A stretch of 64,000 nt of DNA, from NCBI RefSeq assembly GCF_020524045.1, contig NZ_JAIVKL010000001.1, positions 248,001 through 312,000 on the forward strand, read 5' to 3'. The number at the start of each line of letters is the position of its first letter. Position 1 is the stretch's first letter. Below, piece by piece: positions 49,183 through 60,352 of this stretch. The translations under genes and the position numbers were made by a program. The DNA is from Metabacillus litoralis (GTDB taxonomy: Bacteria > Bacillota > Bacilli > Bacillales > Bacillaceae). Below the pieces are notes generated by a model. The model was not told the DNA's origin. It made no database searches and saw nothing but the letters and a program-made list of their open reading frames with translations.

Positions 49183-51549
49183 TTATGAAGTAAGTTCTTC
49201 ATGCTTTTCTTTTGTTAAAAGAACATCACGTGGTTTACTTCCCTCATAGGGTCCAACTACACCTCTATCTTCCATTGCATCTATTAATCTAGCAGCTCTT
49301 GTATAACCAACTCTAAAACGTCGCTGAAGCATTGAGACAGATGCCGTTTGCATATCTACAACTAATTGTACTGCTTCTTCATATAGATCATCTTGTACTT
49401 CTGTTTTTGTTTCTTCCACTACCTCAGTTGGTATCATTTCTTCTTGATATTGAGCTTTTTGTTGGGCAATGACAAAGTCTACTGCTTGTTCTACTTCATC
49501 ATCTGACAAAAATGCCCCTTGAACACGAACAGGTTTTGAGGCTCCCACAGGTAAAAATAGCATATCTCCTCTTCCTAGTAGCTTCTCAGCTCCCCCCATA
49601 TCTAAAATTGTTCTAGAATCAGTTTGTGAAGAAACACTAAAAGCAATACGAGATGGGATATTTGCTTTAATTACTCCTGTAATGACATCTACTGATGGAC
49701 GCTGTGTTGCTATAATTAAATGAATACCAGCAGCACGTGCCATTTGAGATAGTCTTGTTATCGAATCTTCCACATCAGATGAAGCAACCATCATTAAATC
49801 TGCAAGTTCATCAACGATTACGACAATATAAGGGAGTTCAGGTTGTTTCGCTTCCTCTTCCTGATTATTTCTCCTAATTATTTCGTTATAACCCTCTATA
49901 TTTCTTGTTCCTGTATGTGAAAATAATTCATATCTTCTTTCCATTTCATTTATTACTTTTTTAAGTGCCTGAGAAGCTTTTTTAGGGTCAGTAACGACAG
50001 GCGCAAGTAAATGCGGTATTCCATTATATACATTCAGTTCAACCATTTTCGGATCAATCATCATTAATTTCACTTCATGTGGCTTAGCTCTCATTAAAAT
50101 ACTTGTAATAATTCCATTAATACATACACTTTTACCGCTGCCAGTTGCTCCGGCAACAAGTAAATGAGGCATTTTATTTAACTCAGCTAAAACAGCTTCT
50201 CCTGATATATCTCTTCCCAATCCTATTAATAGTTTTGCATCTGGTCGATCATTTGCTTTTGATTCTAAGACTTCTCTTAAAGAAACCATAGCAACTTCAG
50301 AATTAGGTACTTCAATACCAATTGCTGATTTACCAGGAATTGGTGCTTCAATTCGGATATCCTTTGCAGCCAATGCTAAAGCTAAATCATCACTTAAATT
50401 AACAATTTTACTAACCTTTACACCAACATCCGGATATACCTCATATTTAGTTACAGCAGGTCCTAAATGTACTTGAGTAACTTTTGCTTTAACACCAAAA
50501 CTTTGAAATGTTTTTTCTAATTTTCTTGCATTTTCATAGATGTTCTTTTTATCCGCAGCTTGTGAATTAGGTTTTGGTGCTTTTAATATCTCAATTGATG
50601 GTAGCTCATAGTCTTTATTCTCAACTTCAACAAATGCCATAGGTTGAAGGACATCTTGTTCTTGAATTTTTTCCGAAGGCACATCAGGCAGCTTTTCTTG
50701 TGATTCAGAAAGATGATCTTGGACTTTATATTCATTTTGGTTCGAATCCATTGTATGAATAATCATTTCCTGATTTTCTAATTCAACTTCTGCACTATCA
50801 GAGAAACTAGATATAATTGGTTGCTGATCATCTTGTTTAATGTCATTTTCTTGTTGTTCTTTTTGTTCAGCCTTTTTCTGTTTTTGTTCTATTCGTTTTT
50901 TCTTCCAGGCCTCAGGGAGATTTTTCAAATCTTCAATGAAAGCAACAGTTTGGCCTTTGATAAATCTTCCTATAGGTTGTAGAATTTTTGCCAGTGTTAC
51001 TTGTAATGAGCGACCTGTAATTAAAATGACTCCTATTACAATTAATACAACAGCAATAATTCTTGATCCAGCTTCTGCAAATAGATAGTATGAAGCTGCA
51101 AATAGAATGGCACCAAGCATTCCCCCACCGAGATCAACTGAGCTTGCATCACCTCTAACGTCCATCCAAAATAATTCAAAAGTATTTGAGAGAACACTTG
51201 GAGAAACAAAGGTACCATTGTGAGAAAGCATCTTAAAAAGGGTCACATGGCTTAAGAGTAGTAGAGATGCTGTTATGCAATAAATTCCTACCATTTGTCT
51301 GGCTAATAATGATGGAATTTGCCGCTTCCATATTAGATATAAGGAAAATATCACGATTCCAACAAGAAAGAGCATGTACCATTCGCCACTAAAAAAGCGA
51401 AATAAATGGACAAACGACATACCGACTAAACCTAGTTTAGATATTGCTATAAGTGCAACTGCCAATATAATTAAACCTGAAAGCTCAAACTTTAGAGTTC
51501 TTTTCCAATCATCTTTAGATTTACGTTGTTTTCTTTTTCGTTTTGCCAT
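49183..51549 (-). CDS. spoIIIE: DNA translocase SpoIIIE/FtsK
   Basis: 788 residues. Four N-terminal membrane helices, an acidic linker (about 230-330), then the motor: [17 protein letters not shown] (Walker A), [13 protein letters not shown] (Walker B), and the gamma winged helix at the end ([20 protein letters not shown]) that reads SRS sequences. It pumps the chromosome into the forespore. The ATG at 51549 has AGGTGAT just before it; the GTG at 51558 is inside that site. Confidence 0.95.
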   Translation of the reverse strand: MAKRKRKQRKSKDDWKRTLKFELSGLIILAVALIAISKLGLVGMSFVHLFRFFSGEWYMLFLVGIVIFSLYLIWKRQIPSLLARQMVGIYCITASLLLLSHVTLFKMLSHNGTFVSPSVLSNTFELFWMDVRGDASSVDLGGGMLGAILFAASYYLFAEAGSRIIAVVLIVIGVILITGRSLQVTLAKILQPIGRFIKGQTVAFIEDLKNLPEAWKKKRIEQKQKKAEQKEQQENDIKQDDQQPIISSFSDSAEVELENQEMIIHTMDSNQNEYKVQDHLSESQEKLPDVPSEKIQEQDVLQPMAFVEVENKDYELPSIEILKAPKPNSQAADKKNIYENARKLEKTFQSFGVKAKVTQVHLGPAVTKYEVYPDVGVKVSKIVNLSDDLALALAAKDIRIEAPIPGKSAIGIEVPNSEVAMVSLREVLESKANDRPDAKLLIGLGRDISGEAVLAELNKMPHLLVAGATGSGKSVCINGIITSILMRAKPHEVKLMMIDPKMVELNVYNGIPHLLAPVVTDPKKASQALKKVINEMERRYELFSHTGTRNIEGYNEIIRRNNQEEEAKQPELPYIVVIVDELADLMMVASSDVEDSITRLSQMARAAGIHLIIATQRPSVDVITGVIKANIPSRIAFSVSSQTDSRTILDMGGAEKLLGRGDMLFLPVGASKPVRVQGAFLSDDEVEQAVDFVIAQQKAQYQEEMIPTEVVEETKTEVQDDLYEEAVQLVVDMQTASVSMLQRRFRVGYTRAARLIDAMEDRGVVGPYEGSKPRDVLLTKEKHEELTS

Positions 51550-51611
51550 TCTTATCACCTATGTATAGTAATCTACTTACTAATTTAATTTTTTTCTGAT
51601 CATGAAAGAAA

Positions 51612-51628
51612 GCAGCCGATTTGGCTGC
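51612..51628 (-). terminator. ylzJ terminator
   Basis: GCAGCC (51612-51617) pairs with GGCTGC (51623-51628), then TTTCTTTC on the minus strand. Confidence 0.75.
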
Positions 51629-51637
51629 CTATCTTTT

Positions 51638-51886
51638 CTAATTCATTATACCATAATTACCTTGATTGGTAGAAATGGACATTGTAACTTTTTGTCCGGG
51701 ACATATTTGAGAATCCAAAAAGTGATTAGGGTCACTGCTTAATATTCGGACAATCTCAAATTGAGAATTCGTTGTCTCTTGAACAAGAAGTTGTACACCG
51801 TTTACTTCCACAACTGATTGTTTTTTATATTCTTCATCAAGTGTTGGGAAAATTAATTCGTTGGGGACCATTGTATAAAATATCAT
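51638..51886 (-). CDS. ylzJ: YlzJ-like protein
   Basis: 82 residues, beta-rich, unknown function, family usually found beside tepA and spoIIIE. It overlaps the tepA stop by 4 bp (ATGA), so it is translated from the same message. Confidence 0.85.
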   Translation of the reverse strand: MIFYTMVPNELIFPTLDEEYKKQSVVEVNGVQLLVQETTNSQFEIVRILSSDPNHFLDSQICPGQKVTMSISTNQGNYGIMN

Positions 51887-52620
51887 TGTAGCATCGTGTC
51901 CTCATCATTAGATTTTTCTAACAAGCTATTTAGTTTTTTTATAGCTTGACCTACACCACCAACTTCGTCAATTAAACCATATTCAACAGCATCCTTACCA
52001 ACTACATTTGTTCCTATATCCCGTGTAAGGTTACCTTTTGATAACATAAGTTCTTTAAATTTCTCTTCAGTGATGTGTGAGTGCTTTGTCACAAAATTAA
52101 TAACTCTCTCTTGCATTTTATCAAGATATTCAAATGTCTGTGGAACACCTATAACTAAACCAGTTAATCTAACCGGATGAATCGTCATTGTTGCTGTTTC
52201 TGCAATAAAAGAATGATCACATGAAACTGCGATTGGTACACCAATTGAGTGACCTCCTCCTAAAACAATTGAGACTGTAGGTTTTGATAAAGACGAGAGC
52301 ATTTCTGCAATTGCTAAGCCAGCCTCTACATCTCCTCCAACAGTATTTAAAATAACTAATAAACCCTCAATATTAGGATTTTGTTCAATCGCAACAATTT
52401 GAGGAATCACATGTTCATATTTAGTTGTTTTATTTTGAGGTGGTAACTGAATATGTCCTTCAATTTGACCAACAATTGTTAAACAATGAATTTTTGAATC
52501 ATTACCCATTTGCGGTACATTTGTTTGACCTAACTGTTGAATTTTCTCAACAATAGAACTTTCTTTACTTTCTTGTTTATCAGTGCCTTCACCTTGTATG
52601 TATCGTTCATTTTCACCCAT
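51883..52620 (-). CDS. tepA: TepA, ClpP-like serine protease of the crotonase/SppA fold
   Basis: 245 residues. ClpP-like core: [18 protein letters not shown], the serine in [11 protein letters not shown] and the histidine in MTIHPVRL. In B. subtilis TepA (YmfB) was linked to protein secretion and degradation of sporulation proteins. AAAGGGTGG lies 5 nt before the ATG at 52620, while the ORF's longer start at 52683 has no such site. Followed by ylzJ with a 4-bp overlap. Confidence 0.92.
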   Translation of the reverse strand: MGENERYIQGEGTDKQESKESSIVEKIQQLGQTNVPQMGNDSKIHCLTIVGQIEGHIQLPPQNKTTKYEHVIPQIVAIEQNPNIEGLLVILNTVGGDVEAGLAIAEMLSSLSKPTVSIVLGGGHSIGVPIAVSCDHSFIAETATMTIHPVRLTGLVIGVPQTFEYLDKMQERVINFVTKHSHITEEKFKELMLSKGNLTRDIGTNVVGKDAVEYGLIDEVGGVGQAIKKLNSLLEKSNDEDTMLQ

Positions 52621-52915
52621 GTAAGCCACCCTTTCATAATCATTCTGTTTCTTAGTATTAACAAGGGTTGCTTTTTCATGCAAGTGAAAAACTTGAATAA
52701 TATATCTAACTTATAGTTACTCTCAAATAAAATGTCATTGCTGTTTTCAATCATAATTATTTTTTTCAATGGTGGACCGGACGCCTCCGCAAACTAAACA
52801 CCTATAGAGCCTCACCTTAAAAACGTTCTTTAAACATGGTGTCTCATCTACTTAACACTTCAACTATCAAGGGCGAAACAATAACTTGTGGCAAATAATC
52901 TATAAAGCAAAAGAA
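52621..52915. other. Upstream region of tepA
   Basis: No gene. It holds the tepA ribosome binding site and presumably its promoter. Confidence 0.5.
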
Positions 52916-52953
52916 AAAAGGCCACTCAAGCTTATAACCTTGAGTGGCCTTTT
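52916..52953 (-). terminator. rnjB terminator
   Basis: A perfect 15-bp stem (52916-52930 with 52939-52953), AAAAGGCCACTCAAG, with an 8-nt loop and T-rich tail on the minus strand. It lies about 160 bp after the rnjB stop. Confidence 0.92.
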
Positions 52954-53111
52954 AGAATTTTCCATATTTATCAAGAAGACTAGTAATACTAGCCCTTTTT
53001 TATCCATTTTGTCACTATAGGTATCGAACGAACTAAAAGTCTAATATCATTTCAGTATTAGTATCACTATATAAATCCAAAAATGAAATTTAAGCAGAAT
53101 TAAAAATAAAC

Positions 53112-54773
53112 TTAAACTTCCATAATGATTGGTAGAATCATCGGTCTTCTTTTCGTTTTCTCATAAAGGAACTGATTTAACGATTCTCTTATATTTAACT
53201 TTATCTGTGACCATTCAATTGCTTGTTCACGCATACTTTTCTCTACAACATCTGATACAACCTTTGTTGCATTTGCAATCAGCTCTTCAGATTCGCGAAC
53301 ATAAACAAAACCTCTTGTGATAATTTCTGGACCAGAGTTTATTTTCTTACGCTGTTTGTCAAGAGTGACAACAACAATTAAAATACCATCTTGTGATAAT
53401 AAGCGTCGATCACGTAACACAATGTTTCCTATATCTCCTACTCCAAGACCATCTATTAAAACATTGCCAGATGGGATTTTTCCGCCTGTATAAACTTGAT
53501 TACCTTTAAACTCTATAACTTCACCTTTATCAACCAAGAAGATATTTTTGTCTTCCAGACCAATTTGCTTTGCAAGTTTTGCATGTGCATTTTGCATCTT
53601 ATATTCCCCATGTATCGGAATAAAATATTTTGGTTTTGTTAAGTTAAGCATAATTTTTAATTCTTCTTGATGACCGTGACCAGACACATGAACCTGCTTT
53701 TCTCCAAATACAACATTAGCTCCTGCTCTAAATAATATATCAATTGTTCTTGAGAAAATTAACTCATGACCAGGAGTAGGAGTTGCAGCAATTAATACTG
53801 TGTCACCACTTTTAACATTGACTTGTTTATGTGTTTGCTTCGCCATTCTTGATATAACGGCAAGTGGCTCACCTTTACTACTTGTTGTTAAGATGGCCAC
53901 ATTATTTTGAGGGTGCTTGTCTATTTCATTCACAGAGATAAATAATTCATCTTCAACATCAATATATCCTAAGTTTATAGCTAAGTTTAGAATATTTCTC
54001 ATGTTTTTTCCAACTACTGCTAATTTTCGGTTATTCTTAACAGCTGCATTGATCACTTGTTGAATTCTATATAAATTTGAACCAAAGACTGCAACAATTA
54101 CTCTACCATTAGCATTGTACATAACATCAGAAATCTCTTCACCAACTATTGCTTCTGAACCAGAATAGCCTGGTTTTTCTGCATTAATACTATCTGATAG
54201 TAGACACAGTACACCTTCTTCGCCAATTCTAGCAATCTTGCCTATATCCATATAGTTATCACCAACTGGAGTTTGATCAAATTTGAAATCACCTGTATGA
54301 ACAATCGCCCCCATTGTTGTTGAAAAACTAATACCAACTGAATCAGGTATACTGTGGTTTGTTTTGAAAAAAGTTACCTTCGTACTTGAAAATGCTAAAA
54401 CAGTTTCATTGTTAACTTCCTTAACTAAAACAGATTGACTCATTCGATTTTCTTTTAACTTTTCTCCGACTAATGCTAATGTTAGCTTAGTACCGTAAAT
54501 AGGAACATGGATATGATGGAGTAAATTAAATATTCCACCTATACTCTCATCATGACCGTGTGTAAGGAAAATACCTTTCACTCGTTCTTTATTTTCTTTT
54601 AAATATGTTATATCTGGGATTACCATATCAATACCAAGCATCTCATCCCCTGGATACATTAACCCTGAATCTACTACAAAGATATCAGAATTAATTTCTA
54701 CAACAAACATATTTTTACCGACTTCACCAACACCGCCTAAAGCGATTAATTTAATTTTTTCTGTCTTTTCCAT
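53112..54773 (-). CDS. rnjB: Ribonuclease J2
   Basis: 553 residues, metallo-beta-lactamase/beta-CASP ribonuclease. The metal motif reads THGHDESIGG instead of HGHEDHIGG, so two ligands are changed, which marks the weakly active J2 partner of RNase J1. Other motifs: HTGDFKFDQTP, SGHGHQEELK, PIHGEYKM. It works in a J1-J2 complex in 5'-3' decay. GGGGAGGAT lies upstream of the ATG. B. subtilis rnjB (ymfA) has the same position after dapA. Confidence 0.95.
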   Translation of the reverse strand: MEKTEKIKLIALGGVGEVGKNMFVVEINSDIFVVDSGLMYPGDEMLGIDMVIPDITYLKENKERVKGIFLTHGHDESIGGIFNLLHHIHVPIYGTKLTLALVGEKLKENRMSQSVLVKEVNNETVLAFSSTKVTFFKTNHSIPDSVGISFSTTMGAIVHTGDFKFDQTPVGDNYMDIGKIARIGEEGVLCLLSDSINAEKPGYSGSEAIVGEEISDVMYNANGRVIVAVFGSNLYRIQQVINAAVKNNRKLAVVGKNMRNILNLAINLGYIDVEDELFISVNEIDKHPQNNVAILTTSSKGEPLAVISRMAKQTHKQVNVKSGDTVLIAATPTPGHELIFSRTIDILFRAGANVVFGEKQVHVSGHGHQEELKIMLNLTKPKYFIPIHGEYKMQNAHAKLAKQIGLEDKNIFLVDKGEVIEFKGNQVYTGGKIPSGNVLIDGLGVGDIGNIVLRDRRLLSQDGILIVVVTLDKQRKKINSGPEIITRGFVYVRESEELIANATKVVSDVVEKSMREQAIEWSQIKLNIRESLNQFLYEKTKRRPMILPIIMEV

Positions 54774-54924
54774 GATTTAATAAATCCTCCCCGCTGAAGT
54801 ACCCGTTCACCGTCACTTAGAAATATTATAACTGATGAAAGAATTGGAATACAAGGAAATTTTCACCGTATAATATTTTTGTGAATCGTCGTTAGCAAAT
54901 AGAGAAGATTTGCGACAACAAAAG

Positions 54925-54990
54925 AGCAACACTTATCAACTAATCACTCGTTAAAAAAGTTTAACGATGACAATTTTTAAGTGTTGCTCA
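54925..54990 (-). terminator. dapA terminator (double hairpin)
   Basis: Outer stem GAGCAACACTTA (54925-54936) with TAAGTGTTGCTC (54979-54990), enclosing CGTTAAA/TTTAACG (about 54950-54967). TTTTGTTG follows on the minus strand. Confidence 0.9.
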
Positions 54991-55005
54991 TATTTGTTAA
55001 TAATT

Positions 55006-55884
55006 TCATCTTAAATTATGATTAATCACTTCCATTAAATCTTTACGTTCCTCACTTGTTAAAGGTAATAATGGTAAGCGAACAGAGCCAACATCAAATC
55101 CTCTAACTTGTAAGGCTGTTTTGACAGGACCTGGATTAGGTACTGCAAACAATTGTTTCATAATTGGTAGAAGTGTACGGTGTTGTTCAGAAGCTGATGC
55201 ATGCTCTCCCTCAATAAAAGATGTAATCATTGCTTGCATCTCTTTACCAATAATATGGGATGCCACAGAAACGACACCTACACCACCTATTGATAGAACT
55301 GGTATTGTTAAGCCATCATCACCAGAATATAGCTCAAAACCATCACTAGTTTTCGCAATAATTTCTGCCATGGCATCTAGATTGCCACTTGCTTCCTTTA
55401 TTGCAACGATATTTGAAATTGCTGAAAGACGAACAATCGTATCTACTGACATATTAACAACACTTCGTCCTGGGATATTATATAACATGATTGGTAACTT
55501 TGTTGATTCTGCTATCACTTTAAAATGTTGATACATACCTTCTTGACTAGGTTTATTATAATAAGGTGTGACAAGCATAATCGCATCAACACCCGCTTCT
55601 TCTGCTTGCTTAGTCAATTTAATAGAAGCAGCGGTATTATTACTCCCTGTTCCAGCAATAACCGGAATTCTGCCATTCACTTCTTTAACTGTATGCTTAA
55701 TTAATGCTAATTTCTCTTCTGTGCTTAATGTAGGCGATTCACCTGTTGTTCCTGCTACTACTAATGATTCGGTACCATGATTAATTAAATAATCAATTAA
55801 TGTAGATGTTTTTTGAAAGTCAATATTTCCGTTTTTATCAAACGGAGTTACCATAGCTGTCGAAAGTTTACCAAAATGACTCAT
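55006..55884 (-). CDS. dapA: 4-hydroxy-tetrahydrodipicolinate synthase
   Basis: 292 residues. Condenses pyruvate and aspartate semialdehyde to the precursor of lysine, diaminopimelate and dipicolinate. GTTGESPTLSTEEK, the tyrosine in MLYNIPGRS and the Schiff-base lysine in IVAIKEASG are present. ATG at 55884 follows AAAAGGAG; the GTG at 55893 is too close to it. It is separated by 280 bp from dapG, so it may have its own promoter as well. Confidence 0.97.
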   Translation of the reverse strand: MSHFGKLSTAMVTPFDKNGNIDFQKTSTLIDYLINHGTESLVVAGTTGESPTLSTEEKLALIKHTVKEVNGRIPVIAGTGSNNTAASIKLTKQAEEAGVDAIMLVTPYYNKPSQEGMYQHFKVIAESTKLPIMLYNIPGRSVVNMSVDTIVRLSAISNIVAIKEASGNLDAMAEIIAKTSDGFELYSGDDGLTIPVLSIGGVGVVSVASHIIGKEMQAMITSFIEGEHASASEQHRTLLPIMKQLFAVPNPGPVKTALQVRGFDVGSVRLPLLPLTSEERKDLMEVINHNLR

Positions 55885-56166
55885 TACCTTCACTCCTTTT
55901 GTTGCAATCTAACTATATCATGCTAAAACATAAGTAATTTACTTTATTTTAGGGCTATATTGTTTTGGTGTAATTGATTATTATACCATGCACATGCTAC
56001 CGCTATAAGCAGTGCTCAGAAATTACTTTAGTTATTTATGAGAAATGGCCAGTCTTTTTGAATTAATTCCTAGCCTAGTATAGCTATAGCAATCACCTTA
56101 ACAAAAATTTATAAACAATAACATAGTCCTACGAACAAAATGAAACATAAAAATGCAAGTTTATAT

Positions 56167-57384
56167 CTATTTTGATAGATTAAACGCCTCATGTAAAGCA
56201 TTAACTGATTTTATCATATCTTCTTCTTTAACAAGAACCCAAATTGTTGTATGGCTATCGGCTGATTGAAGAATTTGTATTCCCTGTTCAGATAATGCAG
56301 TAACTATTTTTGCTGTAACACCAGGTACACCCATAATCCCTGCTCCAACTGTAGATACTTTTGCACAATGTCTATTTACTGTTGGATTATATCCAAGACC
56401 CTTTAGAATGTTGACAGCACGTTCTGTCTCTTTATCCATCACAGTATAGATTACTGCTTTAGGAGTGATATTAAAGAAATCCACACTAATGCCTTCTTTA
56501 GCCATTGCCTTAAAAACTTCAGTCTGCACATCATAGTGTCCTTCTTTTGCAACTACTTTTATTTGCGTTACATTAGACACATGGGCAATACCAGTAATAA
56601 GCCTCTCAAATACATCACTACCTCTTTTAGTTGATGAATTAGAAGTGACAAGAGTACCTTGTGACTTTGAATAAGTGGATCGAACACGAATTGGCACTTC
56701 TGCTTGCATAGCAATTTCGACTGCTCTTGGATGAATTACCTTTGCTCCCTGGTACGCAAGATTAACAATTTCAGTATATGTTACTTTTGAGAGAGGCTTT
56801 GCATTTTCCACAATACGGGGATCTGCTGTCATGACACCTTCAACATCTGTAAAAATATCAACATACTCGGCACCTAATGCTGCACCTAAAGCAGCAGCAG
56901 AAGTATCACTGCCACCTCTTCCAATCGTTGTTGTATCTTGGTTGCTCTCGGAAGCTCCTTGGAATCCTGCTACTACGACAACATCATGTGATGCAAGCGT
57001 TTCAACTAAGCGCTCACAGCTCATCTCCAAAATTTTAGCATTTGTATGCTCTTCATTCGTTACAAATCCAGCTTGTGATCCTGTTAAAGAAGTAGCTTTT
57101 ATGCTGTGTTGATTTAACATGCTTGAAAAAACAATCGAAGAGATTACCTCTCCACATGATAGAAGCATATCTTGTTCGCGATTAGATATATTTTCGACTC
57201 CATCATAAAGAAGATCAATCAATGTATCTGTTGCATATGGATCACCTTTACGTCCCATTGCTGAAACAACAACAACAACCTTGTAGCCATCGCTAAGCGC
57301 TTCTTGGATATGATCTAATGCCATCTTGCGTCCACGATCATCTCTTACAGAAGTTCCACCAAATTTTTGAATAATAATTTTCAA
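56167..57384 (-). CDS. dapG: Aspartokinase I
   Basis: 405 residues. Kinase domain with IIIQKFGGTSVRDD at the start and GRGGSDTSAAALGAALGA, then two ACT domains (the last with VPGVTAKIVTAL). Phosphorylates aspartate for lysine, threonine, methionine and DAP pathways; DapG is the DAP-inhibited enzyme in B. subtilis. The start codon is TTG (57384), with GAGGTG 6 nt upstream. It follows asd by 71 bp, with a hairpin between. Confidence 0.96.
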   Translation of the reverse strand: MKIIIQKFGGTSVRDDRGRKMALDHIQEALSDGYKVVVVVSAMGRKGDPYATDTLIDLLYDGVENISNREQDMLLSCGEVISSIVFSSMLNQHSIKATSLTGSQAGFVTNEEHTNAKILEMSCERLVETLASHDVVVVAGFQGASESNQDTTTIGRGGSDTSAAALGAALGAEYVDIFTDVEGVMTADPRIVENAKPLSKVTYTEIVNLAYQGAKVIHPRAVEIAMQAEVPIRVRSTYSKSQGTLVTSNSSTKRGSDVFERLITGIAHVSNVTQIKVVAKEGHYDVQTEVFKAMAKEGISVDFFNITPKAVIYTVMDKETERAVNILKGLGYNPTVNRHCAKVSTVGAGIMGVPGVTAKIVTALSEQGIQILQSADSHTTIWVLVKEEDMIKSVNALHEAFNLSK

Positions 57385-57413
57385 ATTGAAACACCTCTAC
57401 TATAGACGTGAGA

Positions 57414-57445
57414 GAAGAGAGCAGGAATGACCCGATGCTCTCTTC
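57414..57445 (-). other. Hairpin between asd and dapG
   Basis: GAAGAGAGCA (57414-57423) pairs with TGCTCTCTTC (57436-57445). No T-run follows, so it may be an mRNA processing or stability element rather than a terminator. Confidence 0.6.
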
Positions 57446-57455
57446 CGGATAAGGA

Positions 57456-58499
57456 TTAAACTAATTGTAACTTCACTAAGCTTTCTGCAATTTGTACTGA
57501 ATTCCATGCTGCACCTTTTAAAAGGTTATCAGAAACAATCCACATGTGGAAGCCATTATCACGATCAAGATCTTTACGAATTCTACCTACAAATACATCA
57601 TTCTTTCCAACACAGTCTGCTGGCATTGGATATATTTGTTGAGATGGATCATCTTGTAATGTAATTCCGTCAGATTCTTTTAACAGTTCTTTCACTTGAT
57701 CAGCAGAAACATTTAATTCATCAACTTCTACATATACAGATTCTGAATGTCCTGTTTCTACTGGTAAACGAACACATGTAGCTGCCACATGTAAATCAGA
57801 CATATTCATGATTTTCTTTGTTTCGTTGATCATTTTCATTTCTTCAAATGTAAATCCATTATCCTGGAATTTATCAATTTGCGGAATAGCATTAAATGCA
57901 ATTTGATAGTGTTTTTCATCACCTTTTACAGGCAAAATTTCGGGTGAGAAAGATTCCCCATTTAAAATAGATTGAGATTGTTCTTTTAATTCGTTAATCG
58001 CTGCTGCGCCAGCTCCAGATACAGCTTGATAAGTTGAAACAATGACTTTATTTAGACCGAACTGTTTACGGAGTGGTTCAAGCGCCACAACCATTTGAAT
58101 CGTTGAACAGTTAGGGTTCGCAATAATACCTTTATGATCCTTTAACGCATCTTCGTTTACTTCAGGAACAACTAATGGAACATTCTCATCCATACGGTAT
58201 GCACTAGTATTGTCAACAACAATAGCCCCACGTTTTACAGCTTCTGGTGCCAGTTCTTTTGAAACACTTCCACCCGCACTAAATAATGCAATTTGAACAC
58301 CTTCAAAGCTATCAGGAGTTGCTGTCTGAACTGTATATTCTACATCTCTAAACGTCACTTTCTTACCAGCTGAACGTTCAGAAGAAAGCAATGTTAATTT
58401 TGAAATAGGAAAATTACGTTTTTCTAAAGTATTGAGCATTTGTTGCCCTACTGCTCCTGTTGCTCCGACTACTGCTACATGATAACCTCTTGCTTCCAT
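57456..58499 (-). CDS. asd: Aspartate-semialdehyde dehydrogenase
   Basis: 347 residues. NADP motif [12 protein letters not shown] at the start, catalytic Cys in [10 protein letters not shown] and the substrate/His region in [12 protein letters not shown]. Reduces aspartyl phosphate to the semialdehyde used by DapA. It lies 127 bp after spoVFB in the spore DAP/dipicolinate cluster. Confidence 0.97.
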   Translation of the reverse strand: MEARGYHVAVVGATGAVGQQMLNTLEKRNFPISKLTLLSSERSAGKKVTFRDVEYTVQTATPDSFEGVQIALFSAGGSVSKELAPEAVKRGAIVVDNTSAYRMDENVPLVVPEVNEDALKDHKGIIANPNCSTIQMVVALEPLRKQFGLNKVIVSTYQAVSGAGAAAINELKEQSQSILNGESFSPEILPVKGDEKHYQIAFNAIPQIDKFQDNGFTFEEMKMINETKKIMNMSDLHVAATCVRLPVETGHSESVYVEVDELNVSADQVKELLKESDGITLQDDPSQQIYPMPADCVGKNDVFVGRIRKDLDRDNGFHMWIVSDNLLKGAAWNSVQIAESLVKLQLV

Positions 58500-58626
58500 T
58501 AAACTCTATCTCCTTCCAGCTATATTTAACAAGCAAAATATAGCTTCAAATCTTTTACGTATTATTCTAACACATTAATTGTCGTATTGATTGAAAAATT
58601 TATTATAATTTGTTTGAATTGTTACT

Positions 58627-59229
58627 TTATTTCTCTAAATCTTTATATTTCTCAACAACTACTGGTTGAAATTGTTTACCTGCCAATGCTGCTAAAACTG
58701 TATCAAGCAACGATTCCATTCTAGCAACCATCGAATTAGGTTTCTTTTCAGGTGCATCTTGACCAAAAGGAATGAAATAAATATCTTTCGTTGCCATTAA
58801 TCTCATTAAATTCACGCCATTTAAGCCTAACGCATCATTTGTTGAAATTCCTAATACAACCGGACGATGAGTTCTTAAAGTAGCTTTTGCAGCCATTAAT
58901 ACTGGAGAATCTGTTAGGGCATTAGCAAATTTACTCATTGAATTCCCAGTTAATGGAGCAATAACCATACAGTCAAGGGGACGTTTCGGACCAAGAGGTT
59001 CTGCTGCAACTATTGAATCTACAACTTTGTTACCAGTTAGCTCTTCAATTTTTTCAACCCACTCCCCAGCTTTCCCAAAACGTGTTGTTGTATTTTTCAT
59101 TGTATGTGAAACGACTGGTACGACCTCTGCGCCTTCATCTAGTAAAGATTTAATTTGCGGATATACTTCTTCATACGTACAATGAGAGCCTGTGATTCCA
59201 AACCCTATTCTTTTACCTGTAAGTTTCAT
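58627..59229 (-). CDS. spoVFB: Dipicolinate synthase subunit B
   Basis: 200 residues of the flavoprotein (UbiX/Dfp-like) fold: GFGITGSHCTYEEVYPQI and CMVIAPLTGNSMSKFANAL. With SpoVFA it makes dipicolinic acid in the mother cell, which goes to the spore core. Starts overlapping the spoVFA stop by 4 bp. Confidence 0.96.
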   Translation of the reverse strand: MKLTGKRIGFGITGSHCTYEEVYPQIKSLLDEGAEVVPVVSHTMKNTTTRFGKAGEWVEKIEELTGNKVVDSIVAAEPLGPKRPLDCMVIAPLTGNSMSKFANALTDSPVLMAAKATLRTHRPVVLGISTNDALGLNGVNLMRLMATKDIYFIPFGQDAPEKKPNSMVARMESLLDTVLAALAGKQFQPVVVEKYKDLEK

Positions 59230-60128
59230 GAAGATAACCCCTTTCTATTCTTTTGAACCTCTTCAAGAAGCTGAGTTAATACGTTGGCAACGATTTGACC
59301 AGCTGATTTTGGTGCTACTATACCAGGTAAGCCTGGAGCCAATAATGCCTTAATACCTCTTTTTTCAGCATAACGAAAATCAGTTCCACCTGGCTTAGAT
59401 GCTAAATCTACTATTAATGTGTGTGCAGGCATATTGGAAATGACACTTGATGTAACAACCATATGTGGAATGGTATTTATGCAAACATCAATTTCTGAAA
59501 CATTATCTTCAATCTGATCTAGATGGAAAGGAGTAAGATTCATTTCAGTAATTCTAGCTAAGTGTGATGTATCTCTTGCACCAACCAATACATTAGCTCC
59601 TAATGCAGCAAAAGTTCTAGCAACGCTCATGCCAACTCTTCCAAGGCCTAAAACCGCAATTTTTGAACCATGTATCGTAATGTCAGTGTGCTGAATCACC
59701 ATCATAATTGTTCCTTCAACAGTAGGAATTGAATTGTAAATTGCTACATCATCTCGTTCGAATAATTGAATTAGTTTTCTACTGGTATTTTTAACAAGAT
59801 CATTTAAGTAATCATTTGAAATACCAGAGTAGATCACACAATGTTCAGGTGTTTTTTTAAGTAATTCTTCTGTTAATTTAATTTCAACATTGGAAAACAC
59901 AGTATCTACTACCCCTTCTTTATCCGTTCCAGGGATTGGTAGAATAATTGAATCTATTTTTTCAAATTGAACATCTTCAATTTTGACTTTTGTTGCACCT
60001 GTGAACCCATGGTCTAATTGATCAAAACCTATAAGAAAAAGTTTTGCCTCTAATTCTGTTAATTTCCGGATAACTTCTAGCTGACGTGCATCACCACCAA
60101 TTACAGCTATTTTCAATCCTGTTAACAT
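59226..60128 (-). CDS. spoVFA: Dipicolinate synthase subunit A
   Basis: 300 residues. N-terminal GGDARQLEVIRKL and a central NAD-binding fold AVLGLGRVGMSVARTFA. It catalyses dipicolinate formation from dihydrodipicolinate. GAAGGTGA precedes the ATG. A sigma-K-like promoter lies about 75-100 bp upstream. Confidence 0.96.
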   Translation of the reverse strand: MLTGLKIAVIGGDARQLEVIRKLTELEAKLFLIGFDQLDHGFTGATKVKIEDVQFEKIDSIILPIPGTDKEGVVDTVFSNVEIKLTEELLKKTPEHCVIYSGISNDYLNDLVKNTSRKLIQLFERDDVAIYNSIPTVEGTIMMVIQHTDITIHGSKIAVLGLGRVGMSVARTFAALGANVLVGARDTSHLARITEMNLTPFHLDQIEDNVSEIDVCINTIPHMVVTSSVISNMPAHTLIVDLASKPGGTDFRYAEKRGIKALLAPGLPGIVAPKSAGQIVANVLTQLLEEVQKNRKGLSS

Positions 60129-60202
60129 AATAAAAATTCACCTTCTTTTTTGGCAATGGTATCTATTTAGATTTTTTAAGCTATCAGGATAACTTACTTC
60201 AA

Positions 60203-60231
60203 CATTCTATGTAAATAAACTGTTATGGGTG
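60203..60231 (-). promoter_or_regulatory. Candidate sigma-K promoter of spoVFA
   Basis: Minus strand CACC (60228-60231), 16 bp, then CATAGAATG (60203-60211). The sigma-K consensus is AC, 16-17 bp, CATANNNTA; one position differs. Timing fits dipicolinate production in the mother cell. Confidence 0.55.
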
Positions 60232-60352
60232 AATAAACTGAGTGAATTTCAAGATTAGTTATTTTTCTGGGGTAATTTTAGATAGAGGAATTTTAAAAGT
60301 GTCAAATTTAAATGGATTTTATTTATAACTGTTTTATTTTTTCACTTTTAAA

